Positions 55,150 through 64,000 of a stretch of DNA of 64,000 nt are shown in pieces. The translations under genes and the position numbers were made by a program. The notes beneath the pieces are model-generated. The model ran no database searches. It saw nothing but the letters and a program-made list of their open reading frames with translations, and was not told the origin of the DNA. Positions within the stretch are counted from its first letter, which is position 1. The number at the start of each line of letters is the position of its first letter. Source of the stretch: Allomyces arbusculus (lineage: Eukaryota > Blastocladiomycota > Blastocladiomycetes > Blastocladiales > Blastocladiaceae); the NCBI GenBank assembly GCA_027604705.1, contig JADHYV010000090.1, positions 1 to 64,000 on the forward strand, in the 5' to 3' direction.

Positions 55150-56575
55150 CTATGCCGTCGCGCGCGCAGGCGCCGGCGCAGCAGCAGCGCGGTCACCAGC
55201 GTTGTTGCTGTTGCGCGGACCACGGTACGACCGAGGGCCACTGCGTGGCGGACGGTCCCCGCGCGGGGTTCCGTTCACGTTCATGTGAGTCGGGCGCGGG
55301 TCACGCTCGCCCTGCGGTTGCGCCTGGCCGCCCTTGCCGCGGCGGTCGCGGTGGTACCGTTCGCGGCGCGGCGCACGCTCCTTGGAGGGAGCAGCATCGT
55401 CTGCAGCGGGAGCCGACGCGTCCGCCGTAGCCGGCGCGGCGACTTCGGTGGCCTCGAGTGGCTGCTGCGAGAGCAGGTCGGCAGCTTGCTCGAGCTTGCT
55501 CGTCGCGGCCGTGACCGTGTTGACGAAGTCCTCGCCCGACATGAACGTGAGCATGGCCGGGGCAATCGGCTCGGCGGTTTCGGTCTCGGTCGGCTCGTCG
55601 GTCTCGTTCGACGCCTGAGCTGCGGCAGCGTCAGTTTCGGCTGACGTGGTCTCATCGAGCAGCGCGTCTTCGGTCTTTGCCGGCGCTGCCGATGCCTCAT
55701 CGATCACCGCGTCCTCATCGACCAAAAACTCCACGGGCGCGAGCAAGTCCTCGATGCGCAGTGGCGCCTCGATCAGCCGGTGATGGATTTGCGCGTAGGT
55801 CATCTCGCCGTCGATCCCATCGACCTCCTCGTCGGCCTTGGCGCATACCTTGGCCATGGCATCGACAACAGCCTCGGTCGACTCGCCCAGGAACACGTTG
55901 CGCACCTGCATGACCACCGGGTCATCCTGGTCGAGCGTGACGAGCTCGCGGACCAGAGTGATGTAGGCGTGGAATTGCGCGAGAACGGCATTGCGCGCCT
56001 CGTCAGCGGCCGCACGGCGTGCAGCGGCCTGTTCCTTGTCGGCGAGCCGGGCAGCGCGCTTGGCGGCACGCGCCTCGTCAGCAGCAATCGTTTGCTGTGC
56101 CTTGATCAGGTCGTCAAGGTCGCGCAGCGTGTGCCGCAGGCCGGGCAGCTGTGCGAGCGATTCCTTTTGGTCCGGGTTCAGGGCGTCGACGGGCTTGTGC
56201 TCGTAGGCCTCGATGCGTTCCTGTTCGAATGGACCGTGGTCGGGCAGGTCAGTTCTGGGACCAAGACGGATACCGCAGCGGCATGACACGCACGACACGC
56301 TTTTTGAGCGCACGCTGGCGGCGCACGAGCACGTCAACGTAAGGCCCATGTTCCTTCTCAGGTTTGGCAGCGGCCGGAGTCTCGGGCTTGCCGTTCGCGT
56401 TTTGGGACGCCGAAACGGACCCGGCGTCGGAGCCCGTGACCGACTCGGTGCGCGCACTGATGGCCGACTTATCGGACGTGCGGCGGCGCGACCGAGGTTC
56501 GCGCGGCTTCTTGGCGTTGAGCGCCGCCGGCAAGTCCTCCATGGAGTGGATGGCCGAGTCTGCGAGGGAGGCCAT
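55150..56575 (-). CDS. Caprin-like RNA-binding protein
   Basis: Exon 1 is 56294-56575 (MASLADSAIHSMEDLPAALN, 94 codons) and exon 2 is 55150-56220. A 73-nt intron (GTGCGT...ACAG, phase 0) joins RALKKRV to ERIEAYEHKPVDALNPDQKE; the product is 450 residues. The region 75-210 matches the helical start of Caprin homology region 1 in pattern: a basic coiled segment, then LNPDQKESLAQLPG (Caprin has LNQDQLDAVSKYQE), then long Ala/Arg/Lys/Glu helices. Acidic, Ala-rich linkers follow, with LTFMSGEDFV in the middle. The C-terminus is Arg/Gly/Pro-rich (RGDRPPRSGPRSYRGPRNSN), an RGG-type RNA-binding tail. Animal Caprins bind mRNA and G3BP in stress granules. A similar cytoplasmic RNP role is inferred. An alternative is an Stm1/SERBP1-like protein, which the helical region argues against. 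Confidence 0.65.
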
Positions 56576-57321
56576 GGTAAAAAAGAAAGTGGGCGCGATG
56601 GTCGATGGGTGCGGCGCTTGGACAAGTCGCACGGTGCAGCAAGACGTGCGTGAGGTCGTGCGCGCGGTGGGGGAGAAAGCGGGGCAGTGCAGCTGCGGGC
56701 GTCGTCGTCGTGAGCGTCGAGGAGCAGTTCGTCGACGACGAGGTGGCCGAACACGAGCAGAAACCGACGCGACGTGCCTTGCGACCTGCCACAACCATCG
56801 CCTCGGTGGGAAGTACTCGCCGGCACCACGGGCTCTCACGTGCCAGTCACGTGCTGCACGGTCGGGCAACCGAGATGGGCGGATGTCTGCACCACCTCAA
56901 CACCGGGGCGTCGACGGTTTTGCGTGGTTCGAGCGTTTCAGCTTTCGCCGCCAACGTTTCACGCCACCTTTGCCAACTGCCTGCGCGGCGCGTCGCGACT
57001 CCAAGTCATTCAGCACCACGACGCCGCGACCCAGCTCGACCGACCACTATCGTCAACAAGCAGCCACGCGTGCTGTGTTCTTTGTCCCCGCCCGCCACCA
57101 CGCCGCTCAACCAAGTCGAACCACCGATGCGCGCGCGTGCCGGGTGGACAGGACTGCCAGCAACCGGCCTCATCTTGCCGACGCGGTAGACAGGCCTTTC
57201 CGGCCGCGTTCGCGGGTACTTCACGCGATCACGCCCTTCGCGCGACCAGCTCCCCGCTCTCGCCGCCTTGCACACTCCACGAACCACGATCGCTCCATTG
57301 CAAGCACGACCACTGCTCGCC
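56576..57321. promoter_or_regulatory. Divergent spacer, Caprin-like / lipase gene
   Basis: 746 bp between divergent genes, expected to hold both promoters. The lipase frame stays open up to 57268 only. No gene is seen. Confidence 0.4.
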
Positions 57322-60300
57322 ATGTCGACCGGAAGCACGCCGCGGCCTGCGACCCAGGGCACGCTCGCCGTGACCCTCGAGAACCTGCACCTCGAGCGGC
57401 CCGTCACCTACGTCTCGTTCAAGGTCCAAGTCGGCGCGCTGCGCGACGAGGCCTTTCTCTCGACGCGCCGGATTGAGGAAACGGCCGCTGCGCTCAAGGC
57501 TGCGCAGGCCAAGGCCGCTGAGAGCGACCGTCAACGCGCGCTGAAAGCTGCCGCTGCCGCACGGCGTCGTGCACACGCGCCAACGCACGCGCAGACGGCG
57601 CCGACGCCCACGCGAGTGCGGTCCACGTCAGTCGATGGCATGCGCACGCGGCCGTCGCGGCTGCGGTATGCTGAGAGCGCGACCGACTTGGACGGCGACG
57701 ACGACTTGGCTGTTGGAGATGACGGCAAGGGCGTGAACGCTTCGCTTTCAGTCCCATGCCCGCCGAGCCCGACGCTGTCGGACCCGGGCACGTCGCGCCT
57801 GCACGATGCCGGCGATGATGCCGACATTGCGCTCAAGACCGGCCCGCTGGCTCCAGCACTCCCTCCCATGCCATCTGCCGATGACCCGCTGATCCGCAGC
57901 CGCCTGACGCGCGCCGAGGAGCTGCTCCGCCGCCAGCAGGTGCTCGAAGATGTCAAGGCCCAGATTTTGCAGCTTCAGCAACACGAAAAGCAGCAGCAGC
58001 AGCAGGGCAGCCCGCCAGTTTTGCACCTCGACCTCCCGACCCTCCACTTTAGCCCCAAGATTTTGGAGACTGAGCAGTGGCCCATGACCGCCGACCCGGC
58101 TCAAGTCGATCAAGAAAGCACGGCGGTCGCGCCAGCGGCTGAAGGGTCGGACGAGAAGCCGCATGTTTCCGAGGACGAGGGCATGAACGAGATCGACCGC
58201 GAGGAACTGGCCGAAGAAGACGACCTGTCGGCGCTCGAGGACATGAACTTGACTGACGGCGACTTGAACGTGCTCTTTTCCACGCCCGACTCTGAACGGT
58301 TCCCCTACGAGTGGATGCGCGCCGGCAACGCGTCCGGCACCGCGTCGAGCGGCACGTCGCACCACAGCGCCGAGTGGGCAGCCATGGGAGAGCAACTCGC
58401 CGAGTTCCCGCTCTCCATACAAACGTTCATGTACGACTCGGTCAAGGTCAAGCTTTTCAACGGCCGCAACAAGTACCTCGGCAAGTGCAAGCTGCGCATC
58501 CAGTCGTTTTTGCTGCACGAGGACGCGGACGGCTCGCAGCCCGCAATCGACGTGAACGCAGCCATCTTCTCGCGCGCCAGCGATCAGCCCGTGCTCGACA
58601 AGCACGACCGCATCGTCGGTGTCGTGCGGCTGCGGCTGCACGTCGTCTGGCACGACGCCGACAGCGACTCGGCCACGAGCGACGCGGCCGCGACACGGCG
58701 GCAAGCAATCGAGGCCGCCCGACTCGCCGGTGCCGGCCGTGCACGCAGCGACTCGGCCATGTCGATGCACGAGGCCGTGCACCGGCCCGCGGGTGGGATC
58801 GCGCGGCTCGTGCGGTCGCTGCCGCGCATGTCGCTCGACTCGACGCGCCGTACCGGGTCGTTGCCGGGGTCGGGCCCGTCTACGCCCTCGACTGAGCTGA
58901 GCGACTGGCCTGGCGCCGAATCGGTCTTCTCGTCAGCCGCATCGCTCGCGTCGCTGTCCGACTCGGACCACCTGGCCGCGGCCGCGCGCGGGCGCGAGTT
59001 TGGCATGTTCCAGTCGATTCAGGAACTCGTGCACTTCGGAAAATCGTTTTTCGGGGAAGGGTGGGCCAAGCTCAACAAGCGCGAAGTCATTGGCGCGATG
59101 CTGCTGATGCGCAGGTGGGCTGCCGACCCGATGCGCCAGATTGGCCGCCCGCGCGCGCCGCTGCACCAAATGGCGCCCGATATCCCGCGTCTGCGCCGGT
59201 TCCAGCAGCTGCTCAAGTACTCGATGGCGTCGTACGGCCGGATCGGGCTGTCCTATTTCGGCTATAACCGGTCCGACGCCATGTACAAGTCGGAAAAGGC
59301 GCTGCTCGTCAAGTTTTTGGACCTGCAGGACGAGAACGTGCTCATGTGGGAGATGACGCGCACCGGGTCGATCATGGCGCCGCTGTTTTTCATGATGCAC
59401 GTGCCGCGCGACGACATGATTGTACTGTGCATCCGCGGCACGTTTAACATCGAAGACTCGATCACCGACTTGCTCGCGTACGCCGAACCGTTTCTCGGCG
59501 GGCTCTCGCACGGCGGGTTTCGGAAATGTGCCGAGTACGTTTACGCGCGGTCACTCGCGACATTGCGCGAGGCGCTCGCGCAGTATCATCCGCAAAAACT
59601 CATGGTCACGGGCCACTCGATGGGCGGGTCGACGGCGCACCTTGCGGCCATGATGCTGCGCACGATCGAACCGGAACTGCGCGCCCTCGCTGCCCGCGAC
59701 GACTTTGCTCTCGAGTGCGTCACGTTCGCGTCGCCGCCGTCAGCGTCGGCCGATTTGGCCGCACAGTTCCCCGACTTTATCACGGTCGTCAACGACACGG
59801 ACCTAGTCCCTCGCATTTCGTATGCCGAGTCGCTTGACTTCAAGAAAATGCTCGTACGCGCAACGCAGCTCCTCGCCGACGGCGCGCCGGGCCAGTCGTT
59901 CTCGTCGCGCGTCGGCGCGCGGATGGGGGTCTTCAACAAGGGCGCGGCGCTCGCGGCGCAAATGGCGCAGCTCGATGTCGAGCGGATCCAGCTCGGTGGA
60001 GTGACTCCGCTCGCAGACACGGTCTCGCTCACGGCAACCGCCGAGGCAACGTCGGCCGCCCAGGAGGCCGTCAAGGATAAGCCTGAGGCTGAAGGCACCG
60101 TGGCCGCTGCAATGGCGCTTGCGCGCGTCACGCCCGCGGCCGACTGGACGGCCGACCGGCTGATTGCCGGCCCCGAAGTGAACGTGAAGCTGGTCGCGCC
60201 GGGCGCCGTCTACTACCTGATGCGGTCGAACGTTGCCATGACAGTGCAGTCGCCAAACCCGATCACGGGCAAGGTCAAGATCCGTCGGCGGCCGAAACCG

Positions 60301-60606
60301 CACTACGAGTGCTGGGTCTCGCCGCCCGCCGTGGCGTCGCCGCACGGGATCGTGCCACAGCTCGCGATGCTCGATGTGGTCGTGGCGCCACAGGCCATGT
60401 TTAACCACACGCCCGACGCGTACGACCGCGCTCTGAGCCGTGCGATCTTGTGGTCGCAGGAGGTGTTGGCCGGGACCGATTCGGATGTGGGTGACCTGTG
60501 GGCGCCCGGAGTCACGCGCGAGTACGGCGCCGTGGATCCGGCGAGCGTGTCGGCGAGCCCGTACTCGGAGCTCGTGATGGCGCCCGACGTGGGCGCTGCT
60601 GCTTGA
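57322..60606 (+). CDS. C2-domain lipase class 3, DAG-lipase-like
   Basis: A 1094-residue intronless gene; start MSTGSTPRPA is the first ATG before conserved text. N-terminal beta-rich text (GTLAVTLENLHLERPVTYVS) and a second block (TFMYDSVKVKLFNGRNKYLG, 370-470) together look like a C2 domain split by a 300-residue acidic, Ser/Ala/Gln-rich insertion. The alpha/beta-hydrolase domain spans about 610-1050. It has VLCIRGTFNIEDSITDLLAY (oxyanion region), nucleophile Ser766 in GHSMGGS, probable Asp827 in NDTDLVPRIS and probable His1029 in MFNHTPDAYDRAL. These match the sn-1-specific diacylglycerol lipase branch of class 3 lipases. Unlike animal DAGL there is no four-helix membrane domain. Predicted role: hydrolysis of membrane-derived diacylglycerol or triacylglycerol, possibly calcium-regulated through C2. 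Confidence 0.88.
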   Translation: MSTGSTPRPATQGTLAVTLENLHLERPVTYVSFKVQVGALRDEAFLSTRRIEETAAALKAAQAKAAESDRQRALKAAAAARRRAHAPTHAQTAPTPTRVRSTSVDGMRTRPSRLRYAESATDLDGDDDLAVGDDGKGVNASLSVPCPPSPTLSDPGTSRLHDAGDDADIALKTGPLAPALPPMPSADDPLIRSRLTRAEELLRRQQVLEDVKAQILQLQQHEKQQQQQGSPPVLHLDLPTLHFSPKILETEQWPMTADPAQVDQESTAVAPAAEGSDEKPHVSEDEGMNEIDREELAEEDDLSALEDMNLTDGDLNVLFSTPDSERFPYEWMRAGNASGTASSGTSHHSAEWAAMGEQLAEFPLSIQTFMYDSVKVKLFNGRNKYLGKCKLRIQSFLLHEDADGSQPAIDVNAAIFSRASDQPVLDKHDRIVGVVRLRLHVVWHDADSDSATSDAAATRRQAIEAARLAGAGRARSDSAMSMHEAVHRPAGGIARLVRSLPRMSLDSTRRTGSLPGSGPSTPSTELSDWPGAESVFSSAASLASLSDSDHLAAAARGREFGMFQSIQELVHFGKSFFGEGWAKLNKREVIGAMLLMRRWAADPMRQIGRPRAPLHQMAPDIPRLRRFQQLLKYSMASYGRIGLSYFGYNRSDAMYKSEKALLVKFLDLQDENVLMWEMTRTGSIMAPLFFMMHVPRDDMIVLCIRGTFNIEDSITDLLAYAEPFLGGLSHGGFRKCAEYVYARSLATLREALAQYHPQKLMVTGHSMGGSTAHLAAMMLRTIEPELRALAARDDFALECVTFASPPSASADLAAQFPDFITVVNDTDLVPRISYAESLDFKKMLVRATQLLADGAPGQSFSSRVGARMGVFNKGAALAAQMAQLDVERIQLGGVTPLADTVSLTATAEATSAAQEAVKDKPEAEGTVAAAMALARVTPAADWTADRLIAGPEVNVKLVAPGAVYYLMRSNVAMTVQSPNPITGKVKIRRRPKPHYECWVSPPAVASPHGIVPQLAMLDVVVAPQAMFNHTPDAYDRALSRAILWSQEVLAGTDSDVGDLWAPGVTREYGAVDPASVSASPYSELVMAPDVGAAA

Positions 60607-62481
60607 TGTTTTTTGACATTCGTTCCCTTTTTTGAACACAAGACAGGACCGATTATTCCATTCCGATACTCGGCCGGTAACGGCCACCCCGCTCTCATCG
60701 TCTCTTTGTCGCTTGTTTGTGCTCCTTTCTCCTCCCATTTCTGAACGAGTTGACCCATTTTTTTTTTGTTTGATAATGTGGAAACATGATCCCAGTGCCA
60801 TTTTGCGCACACCCTCCCTCCATCTATTACCTCAGGCCACGTCGGGCGTGTTCATTGTCAGCACGCTACCTTGGTGCAGCCGCTGACCTCGTGCTACATG
60901 ATCCGTTCATTACCTCGGCATGAACCGATGGCAGGATGCGGCGGGACGGGGTGACGAAAGTGGGTCCGACATCCGTAGCATCCGAAACGCACCTTGAGGA
61001 ACAACCCACAACGCCTAGAACCAACCGCTTCATCTCAATAATTTCCAGAATGCGTCGAAAAGTGCACAAGCGACCTGCTCCACCCAAATAGAATGTGAGT
61101 ATGAGGGGATTCTGAGCAGCTTCAACAGTTCGCAAGACGCGTCGATCGCAGCTCAAACATGTTGGAGGCAACCATTTCTCCGAAGTGGGCGAGACAGACG
61201 CAAACCACGACAATTGCACTCATCACAACTATTTTAATCTGAGGAGCAATCATGCTTGTTCACTGGCCGACGATTGGGCACACTGGAGTAGTTGCTGATT
61301 GGTGTGTCGCTCCACAGACCGGCACCAGTAAACCAGCCTTGAAATGCCCTCACCGCATACGGGAACCGCCATTGCAACCTTGTCAATGGAGAAGTGCAAT
61401 GCCGGCGACGCCAGATCCCATTTACAAGACGCGAAATGATCTATGAATCCCTCTGTCAGAAAGCGCGTTTGGAGTTACGAGTTTGCGCATATGTTTTTTT
61501 CGGCCAGTTCGACGGGGCCACTTTTCGACCTTCGCGCCGGCAACAAAGCAAAACTGCAACGCCACTCTGTCCTGCCAGCTTCGTTACCGGTTTGCGGTCC
61601 GCCCAGCTGGTCGACCGGACCGACGGGACCGACGAGCGCCCGCGTGGTTGCCCTCCACCTCGACATCCACTTGCGCTCCAACCGGCCGCAACCTCCGCTC
61701 GCCGTGCTGGGCACGGCTGCTGCAAGCGCTCTGACCTCGTGCTGCCCGATCGCTCGGCACTCGCTGCAAACGACTCGAGCGACGATTACCGATCCCATCA
61801 ACCCTCACCGGCCCAACACGCCGGCCCAAACCGACCGGCGTGACTTGTCAAGCGTCGTCGTGCACGCGACTTGGGCCAAGACCAGCGCCAATTGAAACTC
61901 GAAGCGGCGCTCGATCGTGCCAAGCAAGCAATTGCACTCGTCGACCTGCGTGCACCATCGCTCGCCAAGTCCGACTACTTGGCAATCTCGCATCATCGTT
62001 GACGACTGGGCCTACCCGTCGTGTGCCGTCGTCGGTCTCGTTGCGCACATCGATCCGTGCCACGACGCGTTGGATCCGACCGTGGCGTGTCGACGGAAAC
62101 GCCGCTTGACCATTGCCATCACCAAGGTATCCTGAATTGGCCGCTTTGATACGACACCGCGGCGCAAGGAAGCGGTCAGTGGCACCAGAACCCTAACCGT
62201 TGTCGTCGACACAGACGGCAAGTGGTGATTCGGGGGCGAGAAAGCTGCCGCGCGCGGCTTGTCCGCGACGATTCGATCCGATCGTTGTCTAATTCGTTCC
62301 CCGCACGCGTCTCTGAATCGAGGCGGTCAAGAACGTGTGTACGGCTTGCAGCTCACCATCCAGCACCATGCGATGCGTTGGCAGCCTTGGCTCATTCCGA
62401 GTCTGTCGAATAGGTGGATCCTTCTCCTGAATACGCGCCCTCGTCGTTGAGCTCCTGCGCGCACGCCTCGATTGGTTCGCG
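60607..62481. other. 1.9-kb lower-GC spacer
   Basis: No gene could be supported. A T-rich stretch including 10 T (60758-60767) may mark the lipase 3' end. Short frames overlap on both strands between 60866 and 62100 without conserved residues; a minus-strand piece at 61219-60866 is leucine-rich, reminiscent of the LRR remnant, but unconvincing. The right end is the promoter region of the ARHGAP39-like gene. Confidence 0.35.
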
Positions 62482-64000
62482 ATGTACACCAGCGGCTCGT
62501 CCACCCAGGGGGCACCCTCGCTATGGGTACCCATCACGGATCCGACCTCGGGCGAGCTGTTTTACGCCAATCCGGCCACGGGCGAGTGCGCGTGGGATCG
62601 CACGCCCAACATGTCCGTGTACGTAGGGCGGTTCCCGGACCCATTCACGAGGAGATCAGCTTATTTCCTCTCGTTTCCTGACCAGAATGGATTTTACCGG
62701 CCAAGAAGTGTGGTGGATGCTCCACGACGAGCGAAACCAGGTCCGTTTGCCGTGCGATTGTCTCGCTCGTTTGAATTCGACTAAAGGGACTGCGTTGACC
62801 GCTGCACCAGATCCCGTACTACTACAACACCGTGTCCGCCGTGACGCAGTGGGAGTACCCACCCGGTGGCATCGTCGTGTCGCTCATCAACATCCAGAAA
62901 AACTCGATTGGCAAGCGCGTGTCGATGCTCTACCAACCGGCCGACTCGGACTCAGAGGGCGACGCATCACCGCGCCACGCACCGGCCACTTCCACGATTG
63001 ACGACTACCACACGCTCGACAGCTTGAGACGATCGTCATTGCGACGCAGTTCCGAACCCGTCTTTGGCACACCGATTGACGAGAGCGCGCGTGCGGGTCC
63101 CTCGGTTTCGGGCGGCAGCGAAGTGGGACCGGGACCGGGACGACGGTTCTCGACGCTGCACGTGGTCGTCGGCATGTCGGATATCGGTGTTGACGATATC
63201 CAGGTCCCGGCGTCGGCGCCGCCCCTGGGGGCCGAGAGCGAGGTCGCGACGCCAATATCGACGTCAGCACCTGTACGTCCTGCTTTTATGCTGTTCTTCC
63301 CGATTGTAAAAGTCGCGCTTGATGTTGTCGATTTCGCTCCGCTCACTTGTCTCTACTGTATCACTAACCTCTCTAGGCCTTCTCCCACATGGAAATCGCG
63401 ACCAAGAAGATGCGGCAAGCAGCGACCCTGCAGAAATCGAGCAGCACGACCAATATCTCGGGCAAAGTCGCCGAAGGTGGCGGGATTGGCACGTCGAGCC
63501 ACGCGTCCGTGAATACGACCATGACGCGCCCTTCGGATGTGGCGTCGATTGCGCCCGCAGGTACCGCGCACAAGGACATGTCGCAGTACCGCATCGACAG
63601 TTTTGCGCGCAAGTACTTTGCAACGCACAAGCGCGGCCTGTTTCGGCGACGCGTACCCGTCGAGAAGCTGCTCGTGTGGTCCAAGGAACAGCTGCCGCTG
63701 CCGCTCATGGTCCTGTCCAAGGCGCGGCACAAGGACGCGCTCAAGAGCTACAAGCTGATCCAGGCGTGCATGGGCGATGGCCCGCCGACGGCGACGACGA
63801 CGAGCGGCAGCCGTATTGTCGGCAACGGGAAAAGCAATACGGCGAGCGTGAACGCGCTGCACACGGCACTGCTCACGGACGTGCAGTGGCTGCTCGGGTG
63901 CGGCGTGCAGTCAGCCGAGATCCGCGATGAAATGTACGTGCAGCTGTGCAAGCAGTTGACGCAGAACCCGAGCGAGTCCTCGTGTCGCGACGGGTGGCGC
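62482..64000 (+). CDS. WW-WW-MyTH4 protein, ARHGAP39/Vilse-like (3' end beyond window)
   Basis: Exons within the window are 62482-62618, 62686-62740, 62811-63272 and 63377 to the window edge; introns are 67, 70 and 104 nt with donors GTACGT, GTCCGT and GTACGT. 426 residues are present. WW domain 1: LWVPITDPTSGELFYANP, then CAWDRTP. WW domain 2 is assembled across an intron: VWWMLHDERNQ|IPYYYNTVSA, then TQWEYPPG. A Ser-rich linker follows, then a MyTH4 domain (FARKYFATHKRGLFRRRVPV, LLTDVQWLLGCGVQSAEIRD, EMYVQLCKQLTQNP) reaching the window edge. This order is that of ARHGAP39/Vilse, where a RhoGAP domain follows; that domain would lie beyond 64000. Expected role: Rho-family GTPase inactivation linked to cytoskeletal control. 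Without the 3' end, a different C-terminus cannot be excluded. Confidence 0.88.

Noticed and set aside
60866-61219. A 117-codon minus-strand frame, leucine-rich
   Set aside because: Faint LRR flavour only; no repeat register and no adjacent supporting fragments, unlike the remnant at 5877-8274.
1-64000. Possible tRNA, rRNA, CRISPR or intact transposon
   Set aside because: I looked for T-arm-like GGTTCRA strings with a pairable acceptor, for regularly spaced repeats, and for transposase, reverse transcriptase or integrase text. I found none. Short repeats present are codon repeats or microsatellites.

Overview
The window looks like nuclear DNA from an early-diverging, probably zoosporic fungus. 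A Blastocladiomycota genome such as Allomyces is my best guess, but this is inferred from gene content and style, not from a database match. Evidence: GC-rich coding DNA; short spliceosomal introns (about 40-200 nt, mostly 50-100); fungal markers (pentafunctional AROM protein, Rtt109 histone acetyltransferase, Ole1-type desaturase fused to cytochrome b5); and genes usually discussed in animals (a Caprin-like protein, a WW-WW-MyTH4 protein like ARHGAP39/Vilse). I placed 35 introns by hand by requiring that reading phase and conserved protein motifs continue across each junction. Their donors follow GTRCGY rather than GTRAGT.

Layout. 1-8.3 kb: a frameshifted hypothetical gene, mitochondrial ribosomal protein uS10m (-), the cytosolic Fe-S assembly factor NAR1 (+), and a decayed F-box/LRR gene (-). 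8.6-14 kb: a small CHCH protein (-), RTT109 (+), and a 1038-residue coiled-coil protein (-). 14.5-23.2 kb: TIM23 (+), ARO1 (-) and the delta-9 desaturase OLE1 (+). 23.2-26.7 kb: a gene-poor stretch holding a decayed GTPase gene (+). 26.7-32.9 kb: one 2007-residue gene (-) with an MLKL-type helical N-terminus, a pseudokinase and Sel1-like repeats. 34-38.3 kb: an RS-rich protein (+) and a vacuolar amino acid transporter (+). 38.7-45 kb: POL32/POLD3 (-), a protein-histidine methyltransferase (+) and NBS1/nibrin (+). 45.3-50.9 kb: two Pap1/Yap1-type bZIP genes flanking a class I methyltransferase gene (all +). 51.1-56.6 kb: a single-pass membrane SH3 protein (-) and the Caprin-like gene (-). 57.3-64 kb: a C2/lipase class 3 enzyme (+) and the 5' part of the ARHGAP39-like gene (+), cut by the window end.

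Most genes are housekeeping genes sharing short divergent or convergent intergenic spacers. RTT109, POL32 and NBS1 all act in replication-coupled repair and lie within 36 kb, but nothing shows they are co-regulated. I found no tRNA, rRNA, CRISPR or intact mobile element. The most unusual locus is the MLKL-like pseudokinase gene at 26.7-32.9 kb. The paired bZIP genes sharing an N-terminal motif, the membrane SH3 protein and the skewed splice donors are the next most interesting.
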